A stretch of 64,000 bases of DNA from Niastella yeongjuensis (GCF_900110245.1 NZ_FOCZ01000021.1:47280-111279), one strand, 5' to 3'; shown: positions 8,546 to 18,882, numbered from the stretch's first letter. Notes: generated by a model not told the origin, from the letters alone. Translations and numbers: made by a program.

Positions 8546-9892
8546 CTAATTTAATTGCCAGGTAGGCAAACCAGCCTTCATTTTTTTAAGCGTTTCAACA
8601 ATTGCTTTATCTGACCTCGATCGTATAACAGCAAACTCCTGTAGTTGAATTGCTTCTTTAACTCTATTCATTCTGTAAAGAATGTTAGCTTTAGTATCAA
8701 TATAGTTTGCACCATAACTTGAAGTATCCAATTTAATTGCCATATCGACCCATCGAAGGGTCTTTTTTAATAACTTTTCATCGCCACATTGCAAGAATAA
8801 ATTCCAAGCATAGTGATTTAAGGTCCAACTATCACCATAGGGGCCAAGCGCTCTTCCATTGACCTTAGGGGAGTACATTCCAATTTTTTCATTTACATAC
8901 TTTATATAATTCTTCCAATCGTGTGCAATTGCAAAATACTTAATTTGATTATCAGGGAAAAACATTTTTATGTAAGGTTGTCCGTATTTTTTTCTTATTA
9001 TTTCTTGAATTTTTTTCCAATCGGGCATTGAAGAGCTCAATGGCTTTCCGTCCGTATAAATCTTATCTACAATCTCTTCTTTATAAATTATATTCTGTAT
9101 AACCTTTTGGCTTATTGTCCGCTTCATTATTGAATCAGCCATTGCGGGGTTATTGTAAAAAAATTGAAAATATCGGTCATCTGACTTCATAATATCCCAT
9201 GAAAAATCAGCTATAAAAAATAAATTGTCTCCACTAAAAGCCTCCTTGCCCTCTAGCTTATCTAGATATTTCTGTTTGAATTCACCTGCTATCTCAATAG
9301 CTGTTTGTTTGTCTTTTCTTTGTCGCGCTTCTCGAGCTAAATCGGGCATAGATAAGTAATCCAATTCCTTATTTTTAAACCTTATAATAGATTCTTTATA
9401 CCTATCTTCTGGATTCGTTAATGCTTTCTTCGTTAATTCAATAAACTCAGTCGCATTTCTCATTCCCAAAGCCTTATATACTAGCTTGCCATCTGGGCCA
9501 AAAAATAAAAATGATGGGTAACCTTCGATGCCGTATTGTGTTTCAAATTGCTTTGCCACCGTATACCATTTTAACACCAACTGATCATCTTTCGCAGTCT
9601 GGTCCATTTGTACCCGTACTGAAATAAACTGCGGATTCAATGCGTTGCCAACCTGCTCATTGGAATATACCTCTTTATCCATCTTCTTACAGGGCGCGCA
9701 CCAAGTTGCATAAGCATCTACAAAAATGAATCTATTTTCATTTAACGCTTTTAGTTTAACCTGTTCCCACGATAACCCCTCTACCCATTTAATACCTTTA
9801 CCCGCAGAGTCAGCTTGAGCAAATAAGTTATTTGCTATACACAAAGACAGGCATATAATAATTAAACACAATGATCGCCTAAATTGGTACAT
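8546..9892 (-). CDS. exported thioredoxin-domain protein with helical C-terminal region
   Basis: A 448-residue exported protein. The signal peptide ('SLCLIIICLSLCIANNLFAQ') is followed by a thioredoxin-like domain at about 35-150 with 'FVDAYATWCAPCKKMDKEVY', giving a C-x-x-C at Cys65/Cys68 as in DsbD-gamma and thiol:disulphide interchange proteins. 'GYPSFLFFGPDGK' carries the cis-proline. The rest (about 160-448) is helical and charged, with TPR-like features towards the end, and has no recognised catalytic motif. It lies between SusD and the S9 peptidase. The domain call is firm; the substrate is unknown. Confidence 0.8.
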   Translation of the reverse strand: MYQFRRSLCLIIICLSLCIANNLFAQADSAGKGIKWVEGLSWEQVKLKALNENRFIFVDAYATWCAPCKKMDKEVYSNEQVGNALNPQFISVRVQMDQTAKDDQLVLKWYTVAKQFETQYGIEGYPSFLFFGPDGKLVYKALGMRNATEFIELTKKALTNPEDRYKESIIRFKNKELDYLSMPDLAREARQRKDKQTAIEIAGEFKQKYLDKLEGKEAFSGDNLFFIADFSWDIMKSDDRYFQFFYNNPAMADSIMKRTISQKVIQNIIYKEEIVDKIYTDGKPLSSSMPDWKKIQEIIRKKYGQPYIKMFFPDNQIKYFAIAHDWKNYIKYVNEKIGMYSPKVNGRALGPYGDSWTLNHYAWNLFLQCGDEKLLKKTLRWVDMAIKLDTSSYGANYIDTKANILYRMNRVKEAIQLQEFAVIRSRSDKAIVETLKKMKAGLPTWQLN

Positions 9893-9975
9893 ATCTATTT
9901 TGTTGGTTTTAGTAGATCCCTTTATAAAAGTTAATGGTAAAGGGCACTTGAAATAATTCAGTATTTTACTTTACC

Positions 9976-11448
9976 CTATTCGTATCCTGAATTTTGAATA
10001 ATCTGAGGTGCTTTATTAATTTCCGATTGTGGGATTGGATACAATTGATCCGTTTTCTCCCATGTTCCATTTTTTACAATTGTAATCGAGGGCATAATAG
10101 TGTTAATTATATTAGTTCTCTTTAAATCGAACCAGCGATGTCCCCATTCAGTAAAGAGTTCAACTTGACGTTCGTGAATTATTTTATCTATTAATGCAGT
10201 TTGATCAATGCCGGGATTAGTAGTGGCCATGAGGCTGATATTAGCTCGCTTTCGTACAGAGTCTAAGTCAGCAATCGCTCCAGGTAACTTGTTTTGCCGA
10301 GCTCTTGCCTCAGCTCTTATTAAATATTGCTCAGATAGGCGAAACACTGTACAATTTTCTTTCGCAGTTGTATTGATTGCACCAATTTTATATTTCGCCG
10401 GATAACAATAAGAAGTTGTTCCAGCTTTTGCAATCCAATTTATTTTTCGGAGATCGCCAGCCTCAAAAGTATTGACAATATAATCGCTCAGATATACAGG
10501 CTGATTAACAGTAGGGCCAGTCGAGGGAAGAACAAATAGCTTTCCTTCTCCAGTATTAGAATTTGTACCTGTACCAACTGCTTGCAATTGCCAAATAGCC
10601 TCCTTACTATCTTTAAGAAAGACATTATTTAAAGACACTAATTGATATGAGCCATTATCAATTATTTTAGAAGCCTCTATCTCCGCATTGGAAAAATCAT
10701 TGATGTATAAATATGTCCTGGCTAGCAAAGCAGCCGCAACCCACTTGTTGGGTCTCACCCTTGCACTTGTTACAGAAGATGCATCTGAACTCAAATAATC
10801 GGTACTTAAGAGTTCCTGGGCCTCCTTTAAATCAGAAATAATTTGGTCATATATCTGCGAAGCGGAAGTACGTGGCATGCTCGAATTTACTTTCCAATCG
10901 TCAGTAAGGGAAAGGGGCACATCACCATATAAATTAACAAGATAAAAATAGCAAAACGCTCGTATAAACTTGGCTTCACCTAATAATTGTTGCTTTACTC
11001 TTGGCGTTAATGTAGTTGAAGTATTCAACCCATCAATTGCAGAATTCGCAACAAAAATGTAAGGGTAGATTATATTCCAATAACTCGGGAGCCCTATATT
11101 ACCAGGATTCGCTGAAAGTGAGTTACTATAATACAGAAAATACGTTTGTTTATTCAAATCAAAAAGGGTTAATTCATCTGCAGACAAACTAGGAAATAGT
11201 GATAAACTGGTAAAATCTCCAGCGCCCTCAAAACTGCCATCAGTGTTACCCCTACTTAAAGTTGCATAAATCCCAGTCAGAACAGATGCTGCAATAGCAT
11301 CATCCTTATATACATTTTCAGCGTTGGTACTATTGCCAGGAGCTTCCACCTGAATAAACTTCTTACATGAAGTTTGACAAGTATACAAGAATATGAATCC
11401 GACAGCTATAAATAATCGGTTATTACAGTTATAAAATCTTTTCATCAT
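9976..11448 (-). CDS. SusD/RagB-family outer-membrane lipoprotein
   Basis: A 490-residue SusD-like protein. The signal ends at the lipobox 'TCQTSC|KKF', and the N-terminal helix region 'YKDDAIAASVLTGIYATLS' and the TPR-like 'LLGEAKFIRAFCYFYLVNLYGDVPL' are hallmarks of the SusD family. The C terminus 'ELFTEWGHRWFDLKRTN...LYPIPQSEINKAP' is also classical. The protein would sit on the cell surface as the lid of the SusC transporter encoded just upstream (53 bases away). Ligand specificity is not readable, but the neighbouring peptidase and thioredoxin protein hint at a peptide or protein substrate. The gene is A+T-rich like its downstream neighbours. Confidence 0.93.
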   Translation of the reverse strand: MMKRFYNCNNRLFIAVGFIFLYTCQTSCKKFIQVEAPGNSTNAENVYKDDAIAASVLTGIYATLSRGNTDGSFEGAGDFTSLSLFPSLSADELTLFDLNKQTYFLYYSNSLSANPGNIGLPSYWNIIYPYIFVANSAIDGLNTSTTLTPRVKQQLLGEAKFIRAFCYFYLVNLYGDVPLSLTDDWKVNSSMPRTSASQIYDQIISDLKEAQELLSTDYLSSDASSVTSARVRPNKWVAAALLARTYLYINDFSNAEIEASKIIDNGSYQLVSLNNVFLKDSKEAIWQLQAVGTGTNSNTGEGKLFVLPSTGPTVNQPVYLSDYIVNTFEAGDLRKINWIAKAGTTSYCYPAKYKIGAINTTAKENCTVFRLSEQYLIRAEARARQNKLPGAIADLDSVRKRANISLMATTNPGIDQTALIDKIIHERQVELFTEWGHRWFDLKRTNIINTIMPSITIVKNGTWEKTDQLYPIPQSEINKAPQIIQNSGYE

Positions 11449-11500
11449 TTAAGAATTTATGATTTTCATACTTACAACATTCATCTCACTTTCAATCTGG

Positions 11501-14500
11501 TTAAAAATTCACCTGCATACCTATTGTAACCACCCTCAATGGAGGAAGACTTTGGGACCCTATTATTTCGGGATCCAACCCTTTGTATTTTGTAATTGTA
11601 AAAAGGTTTTGACCCTGCACATAAATTTTCACATCATGCGTAGCTATCTTTCTCTGCCACGATTGCGGAACCTGCCAAGACAGAGAAGCATTTTTAATTC
11701 TGACATAGGAAGCATCAGTGTAAACAACATCACTTTGTAAAGCTCGAACCTCTGCAGTTGAAAGATTACTGTTAGATATATAAGCACGCTGAACAACGGA
11801 AATATCACCTGTTTTTTTCCATCGATTTAATATATTTTCCGGCTGATTGCCCCTGCCATCAGATAGTAGTTGCCCTACTCGATCCCCAAATAAATAGTAA
11901 CTATTGCTTCCAATTTGTTTGACAAACTGAAATAATATATCGAACTGAAACCCTTTATATGATATGCTGTTCTGAAAGCCTCCATAATACTTAGGACTTG
12001 TATTTACTATTTCAGTCAAATCATTAGATATAGGCTTTGATGTGACTGAACCATCTTGGGCGAGGAAATTATAGATACCGGTAGTCTGATCTACTCCCAA
12101 ATATTTATAGGCACGTCTGATGGTCACTGGCTTACCAACAGTATACATTGTTGCGTAGGAAGACGATTCAATATCTGGAAACTTCAACAATTTGTTCCTT
12201 GGAACGGTAAGATTAATACTATTAGTCCACGTAAGGCTTGCCGTTTTAATAATTAAAGTATTTAAAGACAGTTCCCATCCTGTATTCTGAATAGCGGCGG
12301 GATAATTTCTTGTTATACTAGGGAAACCAGCAGTAATGGGCAACATATAATCCAATAGCTGATTAGAACAACGATTTTGATAATAGTTAGCATTCAGCAA
12401 AATTCTATCATTAAAAAATCCCAAGTCCAATCCAAATTGAAGCTTTTTCGTTTCCTCCCATTGAAGATATGAATTAGGGAGACCATTAGGAACAAGCCCA
12501 GTAGAGTTTTGATAGGCGACGCCTATACCAGTAACAGAATTGTACAGATTAAGATAGCGATAGTCTCCGATTTGGTCATTTCCCGTAGTTCCATAGCTAA
12601 TTCGGAATTTTCCAAAACTTACAAATGGAAGTTTATTAGCAATCAAAGATTCTTTTGAAAATATCCATGAACCAGCGATAGAACCAAAATTATGAAATAA
12701 GTTTTGTGAACCGAATCGACTACTACCGTCACGTCGAGCAGTAAAATTAACAATGTATTTATCATTCCAGCTGCCTGTAACCCTTCCAAATAGAGCATTA
12801 TACTTATACAGAGAAAAATAACCAGAAGCTGACTTAGTAGGAGCCGAGTTTATATCTTTTATAAAAACATCACTGCTATACCCTGAACCACTTTGCCCCC
12901 TATAATCATTATCATTCTGCAAAAATGTCGAACCAATCAGTGTATTTACTTTTAGTTCATTAATTGAAAACTTATATTCTAAACTAGGTTCAATAATCCA
13001 GTTATTAATACTGCTAAAACTAAAATCAGAACTTCTTAAAGTGGCAGCTCGCCTTTCTGGCCTAACTGACTGAAGAGGAGAAATCTTATATTGTTCAGAT
13101 TGTAGCTTATTATACCCAAAGCTGGCTTTAATATTTAACCCTCGTAAAATTTCATAGCTTGTTATAAGATTGCCTATTAGATTACTTGTTTTATTTGAAT
13201 ACTCATTATACAAAAAAGACAAAGGATTTACCCAAGTAGAGTTTCCATTAGCAAGCAAAGCCCAATTCAAGCTTCCATCATCATTGTAAAGATTAGGAGC
13301 TACAGGAGACATCGAAACTGCAACACTTGTCAGATCACTTGAAATCATTTGATTGTTATCTATTAAATAACTTCCCGAAAGTTGTAATTTAAACTTTTGG
13401 CTAGGAGATACATTATTGACATTAAAGTGCAATGAACCTTTTTGATCAGCCAAATCTCCAGGAAAAACAGTCGTTTCCTTATGATAACCTGCACTTAATA
13501 AAAATTGCGTATTAACGGTACCACCAGAGACGCTCGAGTTCAAATTTGTGTATCTTGATGTTCCACCGATCAATTCCTTTTGCCAATTGGTTGATTTAGT
13601 AGTATCCCATGTACCATTGATATCATAGTCAGTACTTCGAGGCGTTATCCCGTCATTTTTGAAAGCCTCGTTTCTCATTTCAAGATATTCTTCTCTGTTC
13701 AACACATCAAGGAAGTGGCTAACGTTTCCCGCACCTGTTTGCAAATTGAAATCAACCTTTGTCTTCCCCACTTTACCCTTCTTAGTAGTAATCAGTATTG
13801 CACCATTAGCGGCGCGAGAACCATAAATTGCAGTAGCATCAGCATCTTTCAAAACATCAATGGATTCGATCTCCGAAGGGTTTATAAAACTTAATGGGTT
13901 CACAGATCCAGTTTGTATTCCTGCTTGATTTGGCGCACTCCCGGCAGTACCTTGAATAGCACTTAATGTAAATAACGATCGTGAAGGGAATGGCACTCCA
14001 TCTATCACATAAAGCGGATCGCTTCCTATTCCAACTCCTATACTTGTTTGCCCCTGCACTTGAACCTTTATGGCGCTTCCTGTAAATCCACTTGATTGAG
14101 TAATAATTAAACCAGGTACACGCCCTTGTAATGCTAATAAAGGATTATTCACTGGCTGCTTTTCTATATCAATTGCTTTTACACTAGAAATATTTCCAGT
14201 AGAAAGTCGCCTAGTAGTTGTCCCATACGCAATCACAACAGTCTCATCCAACACCCCTACCTTCTGCCCTAACGCCACTGTAAACATAGTCTTCCCTTTA
14301 ACAGGTAACAGCTGCGTCTCATGCCCCACAAACGACACCTCCAACATCCCATTTCCATCAACATTAGCCAACGTAAACCGCCCTTGCCCGTCCGTAGTAA
14401 CTCCATTATTAGTCCCCTTCACTTTCACATTCGCGCCAACCAAAGGATTACCCTGCTCGTCCGTCACCCGCCCACTCACCGTCACCGGATCTCCCTGCAA

Positions 14501-14950
14501 AGGCATCACCTGGCTACTCTGCTTCTCTTCCTCCGGCTTCTTCATAACAAAAATGGTCCTGCCCTTTATAGCGAAGGTTAAAGATTGGTCCTTCAGCGCC
14601 AGGTTCATCACCTGTTCGATGGGAGCATTCCTTACCTCGATGGTAATTTTTGACGCATTCTGAATGATAGAGGTATTGAAAAAGAAGCGGTAAGTGGTTT
14701 GCTTCTTGATGGCAGAGAACACCATTTCCAGGTTGACGTCCTTGCCGGAGAATGTTACGGTGTTTTGGGCAATGCCGTTTGCGCTACTTTGCAAACAGGC
14801 AGCCAGAATTATGATAGTGGTCAACTTCATAACGCGCACTAGTTTTGCCCCAGAGCTTCCAACCCACACATGGAATAGCCCTAAAGCCGGATTAGCAGTT
14901 AATTTCATACCTTTGGTCTGTTGTTGGTTAATAAAGAATGTTTCGCGCAT
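11501..14950 (-). CDS. SusC/RagA TonB-dependent transporter with STN signalling domain
   Basis: A 1149-residue transporter from the chosen ATG at 14950 ('MRETFFINQQQ'); ATGs at 14968 and 15016 are alternatives. In order: a signal-peptide-like segment ('MKLTTIIILAACLQSSANGIAQ'), an STN domain ('VNLEMVFSAIKKQTTYRFFF...'), a carboxypeptidase-regulatory-like domain ('VTVSGRVTDEQGNPLVGANVKVKG'), the SusC motif 'VVIAYGTTTRRLSTG', a TonB plug and a large beta-barrel ending '...VVTIGMQVNF'. The STN domain means that it signals through the FecR/sigma pair upstream. Base composition changes sharply inside this gene near 14220: the barrel and plug are A+T-rich while the N-terminal signalling part is not (see findings). 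Confidence 0.92.
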   Translation of the reverse strand: MRETFFINQQQTKGMKLTANPALGLFHVWVGSSGAKLVRVMKLTTIIILAACLQSSANGIAQNTVTFSGKDVNLEMVFSAIKKQTTYRFFFNTSIIQNASKITIEVRNAPIEQVMNLALKDQSLTFAIKGRTIFVMKKPEEEKQSSQVMPLQGDPVTVSGRVTDEQGNPLVGANVKVKGTNNGVTTDGQGRFTLANVDGNGMLEVSFVGHETQLLPVKGKTMFTVALGQKVGVLDETVVIAYGTTTRRLSTGNISSVKAIDIEKQPVNNPLLALQGRVPGLIITQSSGFTGSAIKVQVQGQTSIGVGIGSDPLYVIDGVPFPSRSLFTLSAIQGTAGSAPNQAGIQTGSVNPLSFINPSEIESIDVLKDADATAIYGSRAANGAILITTKKGKVGKTKVDFNLQTGAGNVSHFLDVLNREEYLEMRNEAFKNDGITPRSTDYDINGTWDTTKSTNWQKELIGGTSRYTNLNSSVSGGTVNTQFLLSAGYHKETTVFPGDLADQKGSLHFNVNNVSPSQKFKLQLSGSYLIDNNQMISSDLTSVAVSMSPVAPNLYNDDGSLNWALLANGNSTWVNPLSFLYNEYSNKTSNLIGNLITSYEILRGLNIKASFGYNKLQSEQYKISPLQSVRPERRAATLRSSDFSFSSINNWIIEPSLEYKFSINELKVNTLIGSTFLQNDNDYRGQSGSGYSSDVFIKDINSAPTKSASGYFSLYKYNALFGRVTGSWNDKYIVNFTARRDGSSRFGSQNLFHNFGSIAGSWIFSKESLIANKLPFVSFGKFRISYGTTGNDQIGDYRYLNLYNSVTGIGVAYQNSTGLVPNGLPNSYLQWEETKKLQFGLDLGFFNDRILLNANYYQNRCSNQLLDYMLPITAGFPSITRNYPAAIQNTGWELSLNTLIIKTASLTWTNSINLTVPRNKLLKFPDIESSSYATMYTVGKPVTIRRAYKYLGVDQTTGIYNFLAQDGSVTSKPISNDLTEIVNTSPKYYGGFQNSISYKGFQFDILFQFVKQIGSNSYYLFGDRVGQLLSDGRGNQPENILNRWKKTGDISVVQRAYISNSNLSTAEVRALQSDVVYTDASYVRIKNASLSWQVPQSWQRKIATHDVKIYVQGQNLFTITKYKGLDPEIIGSQSLPPLRVVTIGMQVNF

Positions 14951-15183
14951 TGCATAGTTAACCTCCATTACAACCGGGTTCTGCGTCAACAGAATCCGGT
15001 TATTTTGTAAAGTCAAAGCCTTAACCAGACTTAATAAATGAGGTTAACCTGGAATCAGGTTCATTAATGGTGAACTGTGGGGTTTAATGTTAATGATACA
15101 ATGTTCGATTAGTGCGTCAAGCAACAGTCTTGCACTCCGGTAGGGAGGGCGTAGGTAAGATTTAGATAATTCATGGCTACCCT

Positions 15184-16440
15184 TTATTGTACTTTGATAG
15201 TGCGTCCGTCTATTTTGAATTTGGTTTGTCCGTATTGGTCTAATAAATCGAGTAATTCGTTCAGCGGAATGTTCCTGTCGATATTTCCTTCAAACGTTTG
15301 TTCAGGTATCGCTTTATCGTATTGAACATCTACACTGTACCAGCGGCTCACTTGTTTCATTACTGTCTTTATGCTGGCATTGTGAAAATCAAAGAAACCT
15401 TTCATCCAGGCCACGGCCGATTCTGTATCTACATTCTTCCGTATAACTATATCCGCTTTATTATTAATCTGGGCCTCTTCCCCAGGATTGATCACTTTAT
15501 ATGTCCTGGCCGTATTAGCCGGATGAGTTGCTATCGCCGCCTTGTTAACTACTTCTACTGGCGTGATCCTGATCTTTCCTTCCAACAGGGTCGTAACTAT
15601 TGTTTGTTCGTCTCCATAGGCATTTATATTAAAATGCGTTCCTAACACTTCTACTTCTCCCCCACGGCCGATGCCACCGTCTGCAGGATAAATCATCACT
15701 TTAAATGGTCTTACTATATCATGAGTGATCTCGAAATACGCTTCCCCTGTAATTTCCACTCGTCGTTCATTTGCTGCAAATGCCGTTGGGTACTTTATGG
15801 AACTCGCCGCATTCAGCCATACCTTGCTTCCATCGGGAAGTAATAATTGGTACTGGCCGCCACGGGGGGTTGTCAACATATTATACGTAATAGTCGCGTC
15901 TTTTGTACTAGTTGCCGATTTATATTCCAATTGTCCGTCTTCTTTCTTATTAACTGTTGTTTTGCCTTCCGTGGCGATGGTACCGTTTCCTGCCTTATCC
16001 AAGTCTATCACCGTGCCATCTGCTAACGTCAACGTAGCTTTGTTGCCGCCTGCCGGTATCACGGTGGCTACCGGCGTTTGATGTTCTGCTACAATGGCTG
16101 GTTTTGTTTTGCCCTGCCATATATACCAGGTGATCGATGCTACTATCAGGACCGAGGCCGCTATGGACATCCAACGCACCCAACCGCTTTTTGGTGATTC
16201 CGTTGGAGTGTCCTGCAGTACGGGTAATTCTGCAAACACTCGCTCTTTGATCCGGATGTCACTTTCTGCATGGGCACTTACGGCCTGTTGCAGCCAGTCA
16301 CTATTCGTTAGCTTGTTGAATTGTATCCGGTTTGTTTCATTGGCCGCAATCCATTGTTCCAGGATCTGCGCTTCATCTGTAGTAATGGTTTCCTGCAGAT
16401 GTTTAATAATTAATTGTCCTATCTGGCTATTAGAAGGCAT
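15184..16440 (-). CDS. FecR-family anti-sigma factor
   Basis: A 418-residue inner-membrane anti-sigma regulator. The cytoplasmic N-terminal part (1-86) would bind the ECF sigma factor. A single membrane segment spans about 87-108 ('WVRWMSIAASVLIVASITWYIW'). The periplasmic FecR domain follows ('MLTTPRGGQYQLLLPDGSKVWLNAASSIKYP'), and the C-terminal domain ('FFDFHNASIKTVMKQVSRWYSVDVQYD') resembles the STN-like DUF4974 domain found in Bacteroidota FecR proteins. It lies between the sigma factor and the STN-bearing SusC, the normal order of a trans-envelope signalling unit in which ligand capture by SusC releases the sigma factor. Confidence 0.93.
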   Translation of the reverse strand: MPSNSQIGQLIIKHLQETITTDEAQILEQWIAANETNRIQFNKLTNSDWLQQAVSAHAESDIRIKERVFAELPVLQDTPTESPKSGWVRWMSIAASVLIVASITWYIWQGKTKPAIVAEHQTPVATVIPAGGNKATLTLADGTVIDLDKAGNGTIATEGKTTVNKKEDGQLEYKSATSTKDATITYNMLTTPRGGQYQLLLPDGSKVWLNAASSIKYPTAFAANERRVEITGEAYFEITHDIVRPFKVMIYPADGGIGRGGEVEVLGTHFNINAYGDEQTIVTTLLEGKIRITPVEVVNKAAIATHPANTARTYKVINPGEEAQINNKADIVIRKNVDTESAVAWMKGFFDFHNASIKTVMKQVSRWYSVDVQYDKAIPEQTFEGNIDRNIPLNELLDLLDQYGQTKFKIDGRTIKVQ

Positions 16441-16623
16441 CGGGTTAAATGGTGTTGGTTAATGGTAAAACTGTTTGATAGACATTTCTGGCTATCAAAC
16501 TACATTGAGTGGCCAGCTGGTTAGTCATACTTTGCATCAGTTTGTACATATATTAAAACGATCGAACCGAACATTTATACTAATAGAATTAAAGAAAAAT
16601 TCATATTGAATTAATATTTTTTT

Positions 16624-17217
16624 CTAATACTGTTTCTGTGCAACTAAATACGCCAGCAGAAAAAGCAGGGCTGGTCTGTCCAAAACTTTCATTCGTAATA
16701 ATTTAAGCGCAGTGGTTTTTTGATTGGCTACTGTTTGTACACTGACCTGCATCATATTTGCGATGTCACTTACCGACAGGCCATCGATGTAAAAAAGCTT
16801 AAAAACCTGCCTGGTTTTGGTGGGTAGCTTCTCAATTTCGCTATAAATGAACTGCAGCACCTCTGCTTCAAGATCCGATTCAGCAAACAGCGGCAGCATG
16901 CCTTCCTGTTCTTCATGTGATCTTAATTCAGCCAGGTTCTGCCGTTCGCGTTCTCTTCGTCTTAAATAATCGAGCGAGGCGTTACGTGCAGTAATAAAAA
17001 GAAATGCCTGTATATTATTATAGGTGTTGAATCTGTCGTGTATACGATGCAGTTTCACAAAGGTATCGGAGGTAATTTCTTCTGCGGAAAGACTATCATC
17101 TATAAGGTTCTTTACAAAATAAAAAATACGCATTCGGAAACTATCAAATACAGCCTGAAAGGCATGTGGTTTACCCTGGCTAAATTCAAGTAGTATCTCG
17201 TCAGACAGTTGCTTCAT
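16624..17217 (-). CDS. ECF-type RNA polymerase sigma factor
   Basis: A 197-residue ECF sigma factor. Region 2 is at about 8-75 ('FQAVFDSFRMRIFYFVKNLIDDSLSAEEITSDTFVKLH') and region 4 at about 125-180 ('IEKLPTKTRQVFKLFYIDGLSVSDIANMMQVSVQTVANQKTTALKLLR'), which contains the DNA-contacting HTH. It is the first gene of the minus-strand unit sigma-FecR-SusC-SusD-thioredoxin-peptidase and most likely drives transcription of the SusC gene when released by FecR. Its base composition is like FecR and unlike the A+T-rich genes downstream. Confidence 0.93.
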   Translation of the reverse strand: MKQLSDEILLEFSQGKPHAFQAVFDSFRMRIFYFVKNLIDDSLSAEEITSDTFVKLHRIHDRFNTYNNIQAFLFITARNASLDYLRRRERERQNLAELRSHEEQEGMLPLFAESDLEAEVLQFIYSEIEKLPTKTRQVFKLFYIDGLSVSDIANMMQVSVQTVANQKTTALKLLRMKVLDRPALLFLLAYLVAQKQY

Positions 17218-17738
17218 CGGGAACGCCGTTGTTGATGTGTTTATACAAACTCAGTTTAACACGGACGTTGGTGGGTGTACACAAAACGGCCCCTGTCAAC
17301 CGTCCTGACGTAAATCGGGACGTTGCCATAACCAGGTAAGTTGCAGTTGTTGCGGGAATCTCGATGGTCGTACAACTTACATTTAGGTCGTCCCCTACGG
17401 GCGGAACTACCAGAGCCTTATTTGTTCGGGCTTCACCCAAACGTTCCCCTTCATGCCGTGCAATGGCCGGCAAGCAGGTTCCCGTGTCGGGAGAAGATAT
17501 ATTTATTTAAAGTATCTATTTGGGAATTGTGGACAAGGCGATAAGGTAAAGAAACATCAAATCAGGTGAGTATACACTACCCATACCAGCAACCAAATTA
17601 ACTGATTGTTGGTTAAAATGCAAAATTTAGCCACCTTTTGCGTGATGTACTAAGCAAAAGTTGACCATTTCGGAGATGTAGAACCTGTAGTCGTTTGTAG
17701 CAATTTCTACTATTTAAACAAATAACCCTTAGAAACTA
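17218..17738. other. 520-base stretch without a recognised gene
   Basis: This interval lies upstream of the sigma factor. Open frames exist on both strands (17201-17473 on - and 17341-17544 on +), but neither translation resembles a known domain and both have atypical composition for the neighbourhood. Nothing else was recognised; it may hold the promoter of the sigma-factor operon. Confidence 0.4.
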
Positions 17739-18548
17739 CTAAACATTTTTCAAGAAATTGATGGGTTTGGGTTCAGCTATTTTACCTAACATTCCTGTTG
17801 TAGTTTTTGCCACCCCATTTTTATACAACTGGTAGGCTGCCTCTACCAGACAAACGATATTGTTATAGGTCATCCAGGCCAACCAGGGCGTAAATCCATT
17901 GGGATAATTTTCCTTGTAACCAATTGCTGCTTCAAAGAAATCTGTCAGCTCCCGTTGAATATATTCTATTGAGAACCGTTGAAAAAAGTCAGTAACAGCG
18001 GAGAGGTCATCATACTGATTGCTTGTAGACAGCCCATGCAACACTCCTACAAAATGAAATAAGCGTTCATAAAACTCATTCAGCACTTCCCGGCTATGCC
18101 TGTCAGCATATGGACTCGCCGGATTGGCAAGCGTCACCTGCAACCAATTTGGTAACAGGTCTTCCTGCAGGTCTGTTAAAAGCACTTCAGAAAACACTTT
18201 TTCAATTACCGCTGTTGGTTCTTTAGCAGCTTTTTCTATCAGTCGTTCCGGTTTTGCATACCGGCCGGTTTGTTCACCTCTTCCCCCATTAATTACCCAG
18301 GCTGCCTCTACCAACATTTCCAGCTTTTCATAAAAGAAAAGGTGATTATTCCGTTCCTGATGATCGCTCAAAATGCTACCCGGACTGGAAACAACTTCCC
18401 TTACCCATTGCCACAGTATTTCCCGCACCTCTTTCAAGTGGTAGAATTCAAAGAAATCATCCAGCGCCAATTCTGGACTGTTTAGCTGATCTTCATTCAA
18501 CCGCAGCGGTTGGTTGTACCATACAGGGTGCAGATTATGGCTTTTCAT
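17739..18548 (-). CDS. hypothetical protein, mostly helical
   Basis: A 269-residue soluble protein of unknown function, starting at the ATG at 18548 ('MKSHNLHPVWYNQPLRL'). An in-frame start at 18665 would add 39 residues that look like non-coding translation, so I reject it. It is rich in charged and aromatic residues, with recurring helical segments such as 'FFEFYHLKEVREILWQWV', 'FFYEKLEMLVEAAWVI' and 'YNNIVCLVEAAYQLYKNG'. The two 'LVEAA' stretches hint at an internal helical repeat. No signal peptide, membrane segment or catalytic motif is visible. It has no obvious operon partner. I do not recognise its family beyond a vague resemblance to Chitinophagaceae hypothetical proteins. Confidence 0.6.
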   Translation of the reverse strand: MKSHNLHPVWYNQPLRLNEDQLNSPELALDDFFEFYHLKEVREILWQWVREVVSSPGSILSDHQERNNHLFFYEKLEMLVEAAWVINGGRGEQTGRYAKPERLIEKAAKEPTAVIEKVFSEVLLTDLQEDLLPNWLQVTLANPASPYADRHSREVLNEFYERLFHFVGVLHGLSTSNQYDDLSAVTDFFQRFSIEYIQRELTDFFEAAIGYKENYPNGFTPWLAWMTYNNIVCLVEAAYQLYKNGVAKTTTGMLGKIAEPKPINFLKNV

Positions 18549-18882
18549 AACAGTAGTTTTTGGTGAGATAACGATGCTACAAAGATGCACGTCAACTCTG
18601 AAATAACCCTTGTGGGATCTCCCAAGATTAGCAACCATATTTGGGACTGGAAATTCCTCTCCCAAAGCTCCTAAGCAAATTCTCAGGATAACTTTCGCAC
18701 CGTAGTTTTACTGCTTCGTTGACCCCGATTGGACACCACCCATAATATTTTTCTATAATTCGAAGTAAATCCGTAAATTAGATGTACAACCCTATCGAAT
18801 AAACGCATTGTGGTTATTCGACCTGCTGGTTGGAATAAAACATTAGGAAAACTGTGAAAATTGTACCCATCAATCTGTAACT
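18549..18882. other. intergenic region with a short inverted repeat
   Basis: No gene was recognised here. An 8-base inverted repeat TCGAATAA (18795-18802) and TTATTCGA (18814-18821) with an 11-base spacer lies between the divergent gene at 18548 and the small plus-strand frames. It could be an operator or a weak hairpin. Confidence 0.3.

Noticed and set aside
17201..17473. Minus-strand frame of 90 codons overlapping the sigma-factor start
   Set aside because: No recognisable domain, overlaps the sigma gene and lacks a conserved-looking sequence.
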